The translations under genes and the position numbers were made by a program. This document shows positions 13,301-26,438 of a DNA stretch of 64,000 nucleotides, in pieces. The stretch comes from Hydractinia symbiolongicarpus (lineage: Eukaryota > Cnidaria > Hydrozoa > Anthoathecata > Hydractiniidae), in assembly GCF_029227915.1 (NCBI RefSeq), contig NC_079884.1, positions 21,018,001 to 21,082,000 of the forward strand. Reading direction: 5' to 3'. How positions within the stretch are numbered: the first letter of the stretch is position 1; each line of letters starts with the position of its first letter. The notes below the pieces were generated by a model. It was given only the letters and a program-made list of their open reading frames with translations, did no database searches and was not told the origin of the DNA.

Positions 13301-16300
13301 TACACGAATAAACCATCAGCAGGAATCATTCAAGAATCACACAAAAATACATACTTTTCAGCGTGTTGGTTATTAAGCTTTTACCTACACGCAACTTAAA
13401 AATGTCTTCAAACAGTACACTGATTTAGAGGCCTACTTTTAAAAAACTTTTACTAATTTTACAGACTGAATTCCCTCCCATTCTACAGTTGAGTCTCGCT
13501 ATTTTTAACTCTCTTTAGACCGGAGATTCCAAATAGCGCATGTTCGAGATAACGAGAGTCAACTATATTTTCCAATATGCAGCAAAAATACGCACCATTC
13601 CAACCGGGTGTTGGTTTACCAATAGAACCGAGTTTGTAATCGCTTGGTAACCCAAGGCCTAAATGATGACTTGTGATTGGCCAACCAGACTCTAAAACGA
13701 ACAAATAAAAATAAATTAATCATTAATGTTAATTTGAATGTTTTTTTTTACGTTTAAATTTTCATCAGTCTAACCTGTTTGCCACCAATGATCAACAACA
13801 GGCTTTCGAAAAACATTCTTACACCACTTTAAAAGATTAATATCGGCGTTTTCACCAGCCAAAAACAATGCTTGAAGCCTGAAAAAAATAATAATAGTGG
13901 GTAACGAATTTTAACTGACCCCCTGTGAAACGACACGAATATATAGTACTACAATTCGTTTGTTGCACCTCAGATTTATCTTTACAATCAAAAAGTTAAA
14001 ATGATTCCAATTATTTTTGTTATAAAAAAATCCGAAGCTTATTAACCATGTGAATGTGGTAAGAACGTTTAACGATATTTTACGAGGATTAGTCCGTCGT
14101 ACATATTTCTAGCATCGCTATTTCGTGCATTGCCTGCTTACATGAAGTCACGCATTTTTCTTAGACGGGGATCATTCATTACTATGATTATAGGTGCGAA
14201 TATAATTGGCGTTTTCGATTAGAAAACCACGGTTCTTAAATTGACTGACAGACAAATAGCGACTATTATAACAATTAAAGGTATTAACATCTGTAAAACA
14301 GTTTCGTAAGTTTCTTGTTTTTTTTTTACCTTACTGTGAAGTTTGAAGGCATTTAAGGCATCTTAGAATTTTCATACTACTCTATGTAAACCTCCATTGC
14401 AGGTGTTAACCACTATGTGGTTTGTTTTAACATACACACCATGGGCTAGGAGGATATGCTCGGGGGATAAGCGTGAGTGTGCGTGTTAGTAAATCGTTTT
14501 TCAAACAAATCCTTCCACCTTTCCATTGTAAATGCTTTAGCGTGATCGCCATCAGGATCCTATATGAAATATAAATTTTTTAAAAAAACATTTTCTTGGA
14601 AAGAATACGAGTAGTAAATAGAGAGCTGCGTTTATCAAAATACTGAACGATACCTCCATACTTGAACATAAACATTAGCCGCAAATAAATTGTGCTTGCA
14701 AACTCTGTCGTGTCAGGTATTACCCAGACAAAGTTTTGAAATAACAGAGTTTTACGACTTCTTTTAAAATCTGCATCGAAAAATAGGAAACCACTCACTT
14801 CGTTTCTAATCACTCTAATCGCAGTTGGCGCAGTAAACAATGCTGATACATCGTATTCGTCGATAATACGAAAAAATGTACTCGCATTTGGTGAACCAAC
14901 GGGTTTGCCCTAATACGAAAAAAGTCATATAATATGTTCTAATAAACTTTCTGATTTTTCTAACTGTTTGGACTACTTACCTCAAATAAAATGGAGGTAC
15001 TTTTATTAAACAGAGGAGCGTATACGATATATGAATGTCCGACAACCCAACCGATATCAGAAGCAGCCCACCAAATCTAAAAAAAATGGTCAATTTTTCA
15101 GTTTGTTTCCTGATATTCTTATAAAACATATTCGTATAAAAAAAACCGTGCAAACTGCGTCGGCAATGTACACTATGTTCCAAAATTGGGCAGATCAAAA
15201 CAAATATACAAGCAGTTTGCCCATAATAGATCACAACATTACATGGATTATTCTTACATCATTCGGGTGAATATTATATATGTTCTTCATTGACCACTTC
15301 AATGCAACGGCATGCCCACCATTAGGTCTGACTATACCCTACAAAAGCGTAGAATAGATTTAAGGTTTTTTAACGCAATATTTTTTACGCACCCAATCCT
15401 CACACAGATAAATTCTTTTAGACTTTCTATGTCGAGTTTATACCGTTGGTAACTTATTGTAAGTGAAAGTTATAGCAATAGAGAGTCATAAATCTTAACA
15501 TGAAAAGAATAAGAAAAAAATAAAAAATTTTGGGAGCACAGAGAAATCTTACCTAAAAGTTTTAAAAAATAAAAGGAGCTTAACAAGTCAACATAATACA
15601 CAACCTTAGGCGATCCAGTCGTTCCAGACGTGTACAAAATGTAAAGGGGGTCGTTGGAATTGACCGGGATGCAATCATGCCCGCTCACTGAGTCTACAGC
15701 GTCATTCCAGTCGATATCGACGTCACGATCGTACTTCATCTTACGACACTGAATAAAATGGACCTTAGGTTATGCGCATCTCTCTCTATATTCATTCATC
15801 TATGCATTTATTCATTAATTCATTCATTTTTTCATTCATTCAATACAAATAAAAACAAAAAATCGATAAAGATGAACTTGTCATATTCTATATAAACCAA
15901 TACCATTAGGTTATACTTTTCTTTAGTTATAGCTTATACAATTTATATCCAGAAAACACTTTTGTCATAAAGAAATGCAAAATACCTGTTCACGATCAAC
16001 CGTGATGATTTTGTGGGGCTTATGTGACGCGATCTCTACTGCATGTTTAACTAAGGGTTCGTACGGTAACACGCGATTAGGTTCTAAACCGCACGATGCC
16101 GTCACCATAACAACCGGCTAAAAGAAAGAAAAAAGTGTGTTACCCAACGAATAAAGATGCTAATAAAAATAGCAAATACAAAAAAATAGACAAACCTCAG
16201 CATCATCGATACGCCTTGCTAATTCTTTGGGTGCAAATCCACCAAACACGACGGAATGTACGGCACCGACTCTTGCGCAACCATACATTGCTATAATAGC

Positions 16301-17715
16301 CTACCGAGAATTAATAAACTTTTTTGAAACAAAAAAGTTAGTAATTCTTTGAACACAATGTAAAGACCGGCTACCGTCTTATGGGATAGAGATGTACAAA
16401 CCTCAGGAATCATCGGCATGTAAATTATCACTCGGTCGCCTTTTTGGACGCCATTGTTGATAAGGACTCTTGCGAATTTCGATGCCTGTAACAAAGAAAG
16501 CAATCATGCTAAACAATTGATAAAAAAAACAAGGTAGGACTTTTCCATGAAAATCTATGCTTGCAATATTTTACTTTACTTTAGAAGATAAAAGTAAGTG
16601 ATAATCCCGAGCAACGTTTGAGATTATTGCGTTGTTTTTACTTGTAATATTGACTGAAATAGCACTAATTATATTATTTTGATTTTTTAATAAACTTATG
16701 CCGTTACAAACAAAATACTTACAAAAAGTAACAAAGAAAGCATTCCTGAACATACTTTTAAAAAGTCTCTTTTAATCGTTCATTTCGCGGAACACACCTT
16801 TTTTCGCAGAGGGCCCTTTTCAAAACATTTCGTGAAAGACAGTTTTTAAACATTTCCCGGGACAAAATATTTCTCAGATTGCCCTTTCAAAAATTTTGCC
16901 GACCGCACACAATTATCATACCTGTTCTTTCAAGTAATCATACGTAAAAGCACGCTTTGTTTCAGTGACAGGACTGTCATAGATCAACGCTTTGTCGTCA
17001 CCAAACCCATTTGCCACGTGAACATCCAGCCCTTCGTAACACGTGTTCATTTCACCTCCCACAAACCTGAAACATGAATGTGTTAGCGCAACATGAATGT
17101 GTTAGTGTAACATTTCCTAATTGTCTTCGTTAATCTTAGGAGAAATTTGGTTGCTCCCAACAAGTTTCAAATATTTAAATGTTCCAGGTGACTGACCTTT
17201 TCGAAGTTTTCAGCAAGCACTCCGAAAAAGTCCGAACATGTATTGCTCAAAAATGAAACAACAAAGTCAAAACTCCTCTTATATATCATAAATGATCACA
17301 CTGTTAGAAAAAAGAAGTGCCAAAAGGTGTTTTTTTTATATCCGTTATTAGTGACGAACTCTTTACGTAATGACATTATAGATAGAATGCAAACATACAT
17401 AAAAGTAGAAGCACGCTGCACTCTTGAAACTTGAATATGAAATTCATAGAAAAAAAACGCTTAACAAACGTACCATTTGGTGAATGGAGGATTCGAGTTG
17501 TCGAGTACTCGTTCGTACTTCTTAAACCAGTTTATATCCTGTGCCAGTTCTTCCCAAAACTCTTCAGGTGTTTCAACACTTCTACGAAAATGTGTTTCAT
17601 AATGATGTCTGCAGGAACAAGAAAATGTTCGAGAAGCTTGAAAAAGCGTCTTTTGTCCCGCTTTCCAAGCTCTTCTTAAATTTCTAATTGAAAATTGTCT
17701 GCCTGCGAACAACAT
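10335..17715 (-). CDS. ACSS3: Acyl-CoA synthetase short-chain family member 3 (propionate-CoA ligase)
   Basis: Nineteen coding exons, high to low: 17474-17715, 16922-17066, 16402-16485, 16196-16300, 15986-16117, 15605-15748, 15258-15338, 14981-15076, 14799-14909, 14519-14559, 13775-13878, 13596-13691, 13094-13157, about 12501-12583, 12241-12363, 11904-12003, 11254-11366, 10638-10700, 10335-10421. Product is about 670 residues, close to vertebrate ACSS3. The family converts short-chain acids, chiefly propionate, to acyl-CoA with ATP in the mitochondrial matrix. The Arg-rich, acid-poor N-terminus ([20 protein letters not shown]) fits a mitochondrial presequence. Seen motifs: the P-loop-like [20 protein letters not shown], the acyl-pocket region DHWWQTESGWPI, YDTSDAG, the hinge-region [17 protein letters not shown], and a C-terminal KTRAGK with the catalytic lysine. 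Family members usually have SGK; here it is AGK. No frame break seen. Confidence 0.93.
10822..10941 (-). repeat. Tandem array of four 30-bp units in the ACSS3 penultimate intron region
   Basis: Units start at 10822, 10852, 10882 and 10912. Each is 30 bp and reads AAATGGGAGAAACCGTATAA plus a 10-base end. Copies 1 and 3 carry CCGATACTC and copies 2 and 4 CCAATACTC, so the array is two 60-bp blocks. Upstream bases 10790-10821 look like a decayed copy. Because 30 is a multiple of three the minus strand stays open (repeating [10 protein letters not shown]), but it lies in an intron between exons 11254-11366 and 10638-10700. Confidence 0.9.
12640..13065. repeat. Degenerate ACG/ACA-rich simple repeat
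   Basis: This ACSS3 intron segment is dominated on the plus strand by ACGACA, ACAACG and ACGACG words with very few T. The overlapping ORFs on both strands (about 12712-13050) are low-complexity products of this bias and are not called as genes. Confidence 0.8.
15790..15842. repeat. ATTC microsatellite
   Basis: Interrupted (ATTC)n tract in an ACSS3 intron between exons 15986-16117 and 15605-15748. Confidence 0.85.
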
Positions 17716-17725
17716 TGTATTCTAA

Positions 17726-17728
17726 CCT
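17726..17728 (-). promoter_or_regulatory. 3' splice acceptor just upstream of the ACSS3 start
   Basis: The minus strand reads a T-rich tract ending TTTTAG|G at 17727-17728, about 11 nt before the start ATG (17713-17715). No upstream exon is apparent, so it is a candidate trans-splice or 5' UTR acceptor. Confidence 0.6.
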
Positions 17729-18690
17729 AAAAGTTAAAAGTTAAGCACTAGATAACATTCATATGGCTTTTGTTTACGCAGAAAAAGTTCAACTTTTCCA
17801 TCCTATGCAATTTATACCCCATTTTCAACGTGCAAAAAAAACTTTCGTTTGATCACGGGAGCAATTATTCTTCGTGCTAGTTATCAGTCATAGTCCAAAA
17901 CCACTATTGATGTGAAAGCTGAATAAAGTACGTTCTGCAAGACCTCATCAGAGCTACTGTACCAGTTAAAACGCACAGTGTAACAAGCCAAGACACCCGC
18001 ATTAGCTATTATTTATATCCGAAATACTTTTTGACGCTGTCTTGTTGGATTTTTTCACAGGGCTCGTCGACCAGGCCAGATGAGCAGCGTTCACACATAC
18101 TGGTCAAGAAAGGTTGACTTTCAGATAATAGAGTTGGTAAAAATGCAATTTATATATACTGATATATGATCTATTAATATACAAAACCAAAGTTATGAAA
18201 ATAAATATATACCCTATACCTTATCAATAAAAAAGACAGTAACAAGTTCCAAATTTTGACTAAATGAGAAAAAAAATTTTTACGGGTTAAAATTTCTTTC
18301 GACATTTTTTTTTACCGACGAAATGATGTTATCCACTTTGTCTCTACACAAGATTTTACGCTAATTGTCTTTTCCTTTTTTAAGGCTTTGGGAACCAAAA
18401 ACGTTTATAAAATTAGACCATTAATTCTCCTTTCTGATGAAAATTATTGTTATATCAGAAGCAGAATTTATTAATTTCCTTTTTCATCTATTTTTATTTG
18501 AAACATCGCTTGCTTTGAGGAAAAAAGTGTTATATATCAATTCTTTTAAGAATTGGTCAATAAAAAAAAGCTTTGTGCAGGTCACTAATATTCTTGCCCG
18601 CTAAAAATTTGTTTACAGACTTTTTTACTGATAACGTAAACGAGATTATTGTGGTCTAACTAACAGGAGTCGACGTCTTCATAAGTTTCG
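17729..18690. other. Intergenic region between ACSS3 5' end and RABGGTB 3' end
   Basis: It contains the ACSS3 promoter region and the RABGGTB 3' UTR. A minus-strand AATAAA lies at 18467-18472, about 220 nt after the RABGGTB stop. No ORF or repeat that I can support is seen. Confidence 0.6.
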
Positions 18691-21600
18691 TCATAAAATT
18701 TGAATCTTGATGTTATATTTATCAACTACAGATTGCGGTAAACAAAAAACTGGGTTCACTTCTTCTATGTCTTTACGACTGTATCCTAGCAACGATAAAC
18801 CAGCCACGCCAAATAAGGTGTGAAACGGATCAACCTAGAAAATAAAGTTACACGTTTAATGAAAATATAGAGAAGTTCTATTACAACGTAGCATCCACCA
18901 CAAACAAAACTATAATTTTAAGTAAAAACTCTTTTGTTTACAATTAATCGATAAAATCAACATAAAATCAACATCATTAAATTCATGTTTGCATAAATAC
19001 CACTCTCCACCGGGAATGAATTTAGCGCAGAATTTATTATTTCACTTAAATATACACCTATTTTCAATATTTCAAAACCAAAATTCTTTATCTAAAATAT
19101 TTTCAGCACATTTTAGTAACAGAATCTCACAAAAATCCATACTATTAAAAAAGAAGAAATAACCGCACAAATACGTTTACCATAGTCTATTGGTTAAAAC
19201 CAGAAAGACGTACCATGTTTCCAGGTCGGTCCGATATTCCACCAGTTTCTTCGTCTTGAGAAGCCATTATAAAATTTGCTAGCTTATCCTAGTAGTAAAG
19301 TATTTCAAATCATAAAGTCGAATTATAAAAAGCATCAAATATAAATCTTGTGTTCTAATGCAATAAGAATGTCCATTCGATAAAAATATGTATTAAGTCC
19401 AGACATTTACCTATATTTTTTTTTAGCTATTTTCGCCTAAAACTTTTAAACTTATTTTAACCTTGGATTAACCTAAGAATTGAAACAAACTGTAAAATAA
19501 ATGAACGCACAGTTATTTGAGAGCAGTTCTAAAATTTAATTCTTGCCAATATTTAAAAAATATCTGCAGCTAATCTAATTTCTGATATATGATTGTTTTC
19601 ATGTCCCGAAAATTCCTAATTGGGGATTTTTCTTTGGGGGGTGAAACAAGACTATGATAAGCAAAAAGGTTTGTAAAGCACACACTAAGATAATTAAAAA
19701 ACACAATATGAAAACAGTTCGCACGTTTTCTTTTTCAAGTGAAAAAAACTATAAAAATAAAGTGACTGTCAAATTAGGCGTATTTAACCGAACCGTTACC
19801 CTATCGGGGGAAAAACCCTGCGTTCAAGTTAATCGGAGAGAATTATTAGTCGATGAGAAAAAATAGCAGGTGAAAATTTTAGTCACCAATGCATGGAATT
19901 AGTCAATTTCACCCTACTAAAGCTGAGTCCTAGACAAAAAGAAAAACTATTTAATTGTTAGGATAGAAAATATTGCGGTGTAATACCTTCTTTGTTATCT
20001 TTCCCTCTTTTTTAATTAATTCAATCATACTATGAATCAATTGATAACCATAAAAAAAATCCAAAACAACAGAACAAGATATTACCTTGTCTATCCATTC
20101 GATTTTACCAAGCACTCTCAACGATGCTAGAACCCACCATGAATAGCAAACATCGGGTAGCTTCTCTGGTCTACCGTTCAAACCACCCGAGGGTAGTTGT
20201 CGTTCACATAACCACCAACCCAGCAGGTCAGGATTTATGAGATGCAATGAGTTAGTTATAGAGAGTACACCAACACAGCAGTAGATCTGAAGAGAAGGAA
20301 AAACAAAACTATGACATAAAATTACTCAATAAAACATGGTCTTTTACGTTTTGGTGGCTACACTGTACGCTTTTACTACTTTAATGGTAGAAACTTTCCA
20401 CAGGGATAAAGTTTTACTTTTATTTATTCGCTATTTGAATATTTAAAACTTTCTAGAGATCTGAGATTGCACGCCGGGTAAAGTAATAATTGTACTAACT
20501 GTGCTGTCCCCTGCTGCTCTCAAGTCATTGACTTTTTTGTAAAATAATTTTCCTAAAAATTTATTTACAGAAATGTTTCTATTATTACTATTATTATTAT
20601 TACTTAAAATTCCTGTCCCTAAAGAATTTTGGTTCCTATTTTTAGACAATAAAGTGGACAAATTAAGTACACTAGTCGTTAGCCCATGGAAAATCGACGG
20701 GTTCGCCCGTCCTTTTTATACCGCATTGCGTGCTTCTCGCTATTGCACAGTTAAGCTACCATTTTGCGTGACAGACAGACGGACAGACGGACGGACAGAC
20801 GTATACGGGTATTATAATATGGATTTTCATAGAAAAAAATAACACCAAAACTTTGAAAAAATTAAATCAAAATGGAAAGGCTGAATACAAGAAATGTGAA
20901 ACTATTAATTATTCCTTATGACATTTGATTTCCTTTCATGTATAACAAACGTTTGATACCTAACACTACCCTTTTACTGCTTCTTATTCCTTATGATTAA
21001 TAAAAACATGCATCAAAGATATCTTTAAACCTTCTGTAATAAAAGCCATTTTGGTGCTCCGCATAAATCCGATATTAAGGCACAACAAGGAAACCGTATC
21101 ATAGAGGTGCGATGAGAGAATAACACAGATTCGCCAGAATATATTTTTTAGCCCTGTGCAATAAAAAAAACCTTGGTAAAGCTTCCTAAATTAGACTAAG
21201 TGTGGTTTGCAGCATAAAGCCAGTTCTTGTCTAAAATATATAACATTGAAGCTAGATCTAAAACTTACTTGTCCAGCATGTGACTCTGAACCTGGAGTAC
21301 ATCCAAAACCTCCATCAAAATTCATGCAACGTATAACATATTCTACAGCTTTTACAACATCTACGCGATCCAATTTACCCTGAAAACAAAACATTTTTAC
21401 ACAAATTTTTGATGACACAAGGGAGTCAAAGCTTCATTTTTTTATTCTTAATTTTATTTTTTAACAATACTCACCATTATTTTCAGGGATGCTAAGGCAC
21501 AAAACGAAAATCTGCTATCAATCTCTCCTAAGAAATAAAAAACAGTGTTCTATGTATGTTCATATAGAAAGTAGTTACTAAATTTGCTGTCTTTGGGTTT

Positions 21601-24312
21601 CCATTCCTAGCTGGCCTTTTTTTCTCCAACACACAGAAATGTTTTGAAGCATTACGCTAACTTTGAAGTTTGACAATATAAAACTTTGAGAAAATCTAAT
21701 TTTGTCACAAAGCCCCTTGATTACAAGGGGCACAAAAGATTTTCAATGTAAAAACTTCTAAAGAATTTAGATATTTATCAAATTTTAAATAATTGGTTCA
21801 GTGTGTATGATATTAAAGGGAAAAAAGAACAACAACTCTTTTAGGTGAAATATATTTACGACGTTTTGGCCGTACGACGGCCTTTATCAAGTACAAAGTT
21901 CAACAAGAGAGTTAACTAAGAGAGCAAAACAGAGAGAAAACAAAATCAACTAGTGATAAAAATTACCCCATTTATCACCGTAAAACGAACCATCAGGTTG
22001 TTGAAGACTTGCAATAAAATTTGACACTTTTTCTTTGTCCAATTCTTCTAGCTCGTCAAACAAGGCGTGTATCTAAGATGCAAAGCAAAAAACAAAATTA
22101 AAAAGTTCTAATGAAGAGAATAATGGCATTATCAGTAAAAAAAAATTTATTATTTTTGTAAAATGTTTTTTTAACTAATGATACAAAGTACCAGAATAAT
22201 CAAACGTTTGATTAACTGGCTTAAATACTGAACATATTCTAATATTGAAAGACTGAAGTCTCTACCAGCCAATTAAATTACTCTAATGTTTCTGCCTAAA
22301 AAGATGAACCTAAAATGATTCAAAACTTTACATTAAAACTTGATGTGTAATTGATATGTAACTGCATACTGGAATATTTTAATAGCATTTAGTGTGAATT
22401 CAAATCTGGGAAATAATCCAGTTTTTTGACGTTCCTAGGAAAGAAAAAAACCTAGAAAAAAAGGTTGCAGAGTTAAATATTGCTAAAAATTTGTGCCAGA
22501 ATCCAGAATAAAAAACTGCAAACAAGCTAGCTATTTTTGCTGATGTCTAAAGTGAATTTTATACTTATTTAAGAAAAAGTTATGAACAAGTCAATAAAAA
22601 GTAAAATGCGAAATAATGAATTTTCGTCTTTGTTTAAAAAATGCGAAATTAAAGACTGCAAATTTTAGACTTATAGTACATTGATTTTATTCCAAGGACT
22701 TTCTTCCGTCTTACTTTTCTTCACTTCAGATACTACATAAACCAACCACTATAAGATAGAGCTGGGTAGAAAAAAGATAATTTGCGAGACCTTGCTTCTA
22801 TTCTAGAACATTACGGTATACATGATATTATCGAGTTTTAAAACAAATCATTTCTTACAACTAACCTGTATGGCACTAAGAGTGTATAAAAGATGTGCAT
22901 CATGCTGAGCACTTGCACTGTAGCCACCTGAATCATGTTGACATTCCTGAACAAACTCCATTATACTTTTTTTATCCATTGAATCTAATCTCTTCATTAA
23001 AGCCATTGCAGTCAAACCCCAGTAAACACCACTCATACGTAAGTATTCAGTCATAATGTATTCCTAACATGAAAAAAATGCTACTTTGAAATGATTATAA
23101 AGACCTGTATTGTAACTGATACCATAATTATAAAATCATCAAAGGGACATTAGCAAAACAAACAACACCGGATTCAATTCATGCACAATTTTAAATAAAT
23201 GCAAACAGGATTGACAATTACATAGTAACTATCGAAGCAGATAATATATACCATTTTCTATGTTTGTATTATTTAAGGAACAAACATGCATAATTGGCAT
23301 GCAAATCATACCCAAGTTTTTGTATGGTTTGATGTTTACAATTGAATTTACAATTTACATTATGAAGCAAGTAAAGATTATGTTGTGCTTTTGTTTAGAA
23401 CAATTCACATTCTTTATTGTATTTGTTAATTTCATTTTTGTTGTTGCTGCATCTTGTTCACCCTAAATAGTTGTGCGTGAAGAAATGACAGTACAGTCCT
23501 AGATCCAACCTACAAAAAATCACCCAAAGATCCCACCTAAAATGCCAAAGGCCAAATCTACCACCATTTTGCATTATTTTTCATTGAAAAAAAACTAAGT
23601 CAAAGGTTCCTTTATAAGAAAATCTAATAATATGTAGCATTAGATAAAACTATGCAACAATGGACTCATTGTATTGGTGTTTATATTGGCCAGGTGAATC
23701 AGGTATCTAATAAGAACATTTCTATTAAGTTTTTATTTTTTAAATTTCCTATACTTGCATTTTTCGTCACAACCGACCTGACTATAATTATCAATTTACT
23801 AGTTATTAGCTTAAGGATTCGCTCATCAGCAAGATAAATTATTCTGCGAGAGGTTCGGAATATAGTTAAGACAGCCATCTTATACAAACAGAATATGAGT
23901 ATTAATAAAAGAAACAATGTCTACTGCAAAATAAAGCAATTAATTGTTCAATTAATCTTTGAAAACAGTTTCCCTTAAAAAGATTTCAAAGTAGATTTTA
24001 GCTTTAATAGTTGCTACCAGACATTTAACGACTCGCCAAAACAATTAATTGATGAATACTTACATATTTATTGCTTTCTTCATATGTTTTAATAAATTCA
24101 ATATGTTTATCTAGCAAAATATTGTTTGGTGCATTTTCTGGAATCTTGATATCTTTAATCGGAGTTCCCTAAAAAATCATTGTTTTTTTATACTTCATAG
24201 ACTCATTAGTAATTCAAGTACATTTTGTACGGAACAGAAATACTAATGCACATGTCAATAACTAAAGTATATAAAATTATCATTACATAAAAAATTCAAT
24301 AAAAGTTACCAT
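18691..24312 (-). CDS. RABGGTB: Rab geranylgeranyltransferase beta subunit
   Basis: Coding exons: the ATG alone at 24310-24312, then 24064-24168, 22866-23063, 21967-22072, 21475-21527, 21269-21379, 20086-20286, 19214-19288, 18691-18834 (stop). Total 996 nt, 331 residues, the same length as the human protein. The family forms the catalytic subunit of GGTase-II in the cytosol, adding geranylgeranyl to C-terminal cysteines of Rab GTPases presented by REP. Prenyltransferase repeats are visible: [58 protein letters not shown] and [17 protein letters not shown]. Zinc ligand candidates are the Asp and Cys of LPDVCYSWW and the His of DPFHT. The start codon is the last three bases of its exon: MGTPIKD is split after M, and MGTP matches the start I know from the vertebrate protein. 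Confidence 0.95.
20660..20815 (+). repeat. Possible SINE with ACAGACGG-repeat tail
   Basis: An A-box-like TTAGCCCATGG and a B-box-like GGGTTCGCCCG are followed by a fixed body, then a (GACAGACG)n tract at about 20769-20800. Such a layout fits a tRNA-derived SINE different from the main family here. It lies in a RABGGTB intron. Only one copy is in the window, so the call is tentative. Confidence 0.4.
21858..21895 (+). repeat. Short repeat fragment with ACGACGTTTTGGCCGTACGA
   Basis: A GC-rich word ending in CGGCCTTTATCAAGTAC within an AT-rich RABGGTB intron, containing a short CGTACG palindrome. Similar 'cgacgtttcggcc…cttcatcag' sequences recur in many animal genomes at retroelement ends. I can only suggest it is a fragment of one. 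Confidence 0.3.
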
Positions 24313-24367
24313 GTTTGGTGTATTTGTTAATGCAAGCCTTTCTCTGAATTGGCTAGGATTAGCAGTT

Positions 24368-24369
24368 CT
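24368..24369 (-). promoter_or_regulatory. 3' splice acceptor before the RABGGTB start exon
   Basis: The minus strand reads TATTTGCAG| immediately before a 58-nt exon (24310-24367) whose last three bases are the start codon. No upstream exon is recognised. Confidence 0.6.
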
Positions 24370-26438
24370 GCAAATACATTTTTTTTATCTATATTTTTTA
24401 CTAAAAGAAATATCAATACAATGACTTATAATGGTTGGACAGCTAAAAATCACTACATGCGCCGTCCTATAATAATTTCCTGGTAAAAAACTTTTTTTTT
24501 TGGTGTATTTTTTGTATTTTAAACCCTTAAGAGGGATTTTCACGAAGTGAATTGGACTGCAAATTATCTGGCCAAATGAATTTGATCATGTGCAGTTTCG
24601 TTTGTTTTTGATTATGCATTGAAAAATTTGCTTCACCGTAAAATAGAAACAGGTTCTACTTTCTAGCAGCGAAATATTTTGCTTTAAACCTTTAACCAAT
24701 TAGTGTTTTTCTTAGAAAAACTCATAACTGGAAAGAATTCAAAATAACTACTTTGTTTTTAATACCTAAGAGTGCTTAAAATTAGTATTTTGAATTTACC
24801 ATGTTTTCTTGTTTCTTGTACAGATCAAAAATATATTTTACAGCTAATTTGCTGTTGATTTCGCCATTTACAATTACGCTTCATGAATCCCGTTTCTTTA
24901 AAAAGACATGATCCTATACATTATTTTGATCACAGCTTGAAGTTCTTAACAATAAATACAACAAGTTAACAAATTTCCAATAAAACAATTTTTTGTTTAT
25001 AAACTCCTGACATCACAAAAGTTTCTAAAACCTCCAATATTTTTTTTATTGTTCTTTGGGCTACATAGATTTTTCCTTGGGTTTAATGACTGGTTTTGAA
25101 AAAAACCCACACAGAAGTTGTAATAAACTGGAGAGTACATATATGGAAAGCACATCAACACCCAAGAGGTAATTTCAAAAACGTCTATTCAGATAAAATA
25201 GAAAAATCATTCTGTACAACTGTTGTAGTGTCTAACTTAAATTATGTACATATGTATGCAGTTTTGTCTGAGGATATCACCAAACTCCAGTCTCTTTGTA
25301 ATTCCTCCAGGTTTGTTTGCAAATGCAAATATGCATTAGACATCATAAACTCTTGTTCGAAAGCAGGACAACAAACTCATGACTCTAAAAAGAATATAAA
25401 ATGTTAACCATAGGAATGTTTAAGAATACCAAGCTTCTCTGAAGTAAAAAAAAGAGTTGGAAACACTATGCATTAAAGAAAGCAGTAGATTTTTAGTTTT
25501 TAAAACTTGAATGCACAATATGTTTTTAAAGGAATGCCTAAAATGGTCACCTGAAGAACCTTTCTGAGGTATTGATTCTGTTATTTCTGACCAAAGAGTA
25601 ATATTCACAGCTTATACTGAGGCGAGGTGCTACTTGTTCATATGTGATCACAATTAACCCCTAGAATTACTCGTTTTTCAATGAAATAACTTGATGACCG
25701 TTATTTTCTCAGCTCCTTTTTTATAATACCTTAAAAAGTGATATTTCCAAGGAATTTTTTCTTGCAAAAAATTTGTAAGATGTACACTTGTACTGTTCCT
25801 GCCAACCTTACATATCTTACTTGAAAAAAAAAAATTAATGGAAAATGAGAAACTATAATTTCGTTAAAAGTGGAACCTACTTAAACCAGCATCTTATATT
25901 TTGTAGAAAACGCAGGTTGTCATTTAAGAAGGTATTTATTGTTATTTTAGGTAAAAAAAAACAAACTTTTACTTTATAGAAATGGAGGATGGGCTGAGGT
26001 TTACCAAGCAAAAATGGTAATACTTTCTTGGGGACCTTGGTGGGTGGCGCTTGTTTTAAGTAGTACACAGAAGACATAGCATATCCTATACTGACCTTAT
26101 TTAGTGCCGCCACTTAGACCTGCTTTTAGTGCTTCAAAAAATCTAAAGAAATATTTAACTATATACATCTCTTTAATAATACCCGTATTTTGTCTGTCTC
26201 TGTGCGGACCCCCTGCTGAGTCAGAAAGACGTGATACGGAAACACTAATATCAAATGCAATATATTTTTATTTACTTTGTTGCGACAGGTATATTTAAAG
26301 GATGGGCTAACTGGTGTTTTTTTCACAGGCTAACGACTAAATATAATATAATTAGAAAGTCTATCAATAATATTTATAATTTTAAAAAGTTGGCTAATGA
26401 CAGGCAATTAAAATTTATTAACAGATTTAGTCAAGTTC
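24370..26438. other. Intergenic region between RABGGTB 5' end and TYW3 3' end
   Basis: A TYW3 polyadenylation signal (minus-strand AATAAA) lies at 26414-26419, about 20 nt after the stop. The plus-strand ORF 25096-25407 has no recognisable domain. A possible minus-strand exon is listed separately. The rest is AT-rich sequence without features I can support. Confidence 0.55.
25972..26074 (-). other. Possible small exon of unknown gene
   Basis: On the minus strand, ATG at about 26074 opens a frame encoding MSSVYYLKQAPPTKVPKKVL and about 15 more residues, ending near a GTAAAAG donor-like site. Base composition is less AT-biased than the surroundings and the peptide is not low-complexity. I could not join it convincingly to another exon. 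It may be a small gene or chance. Confidence 0.2.
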
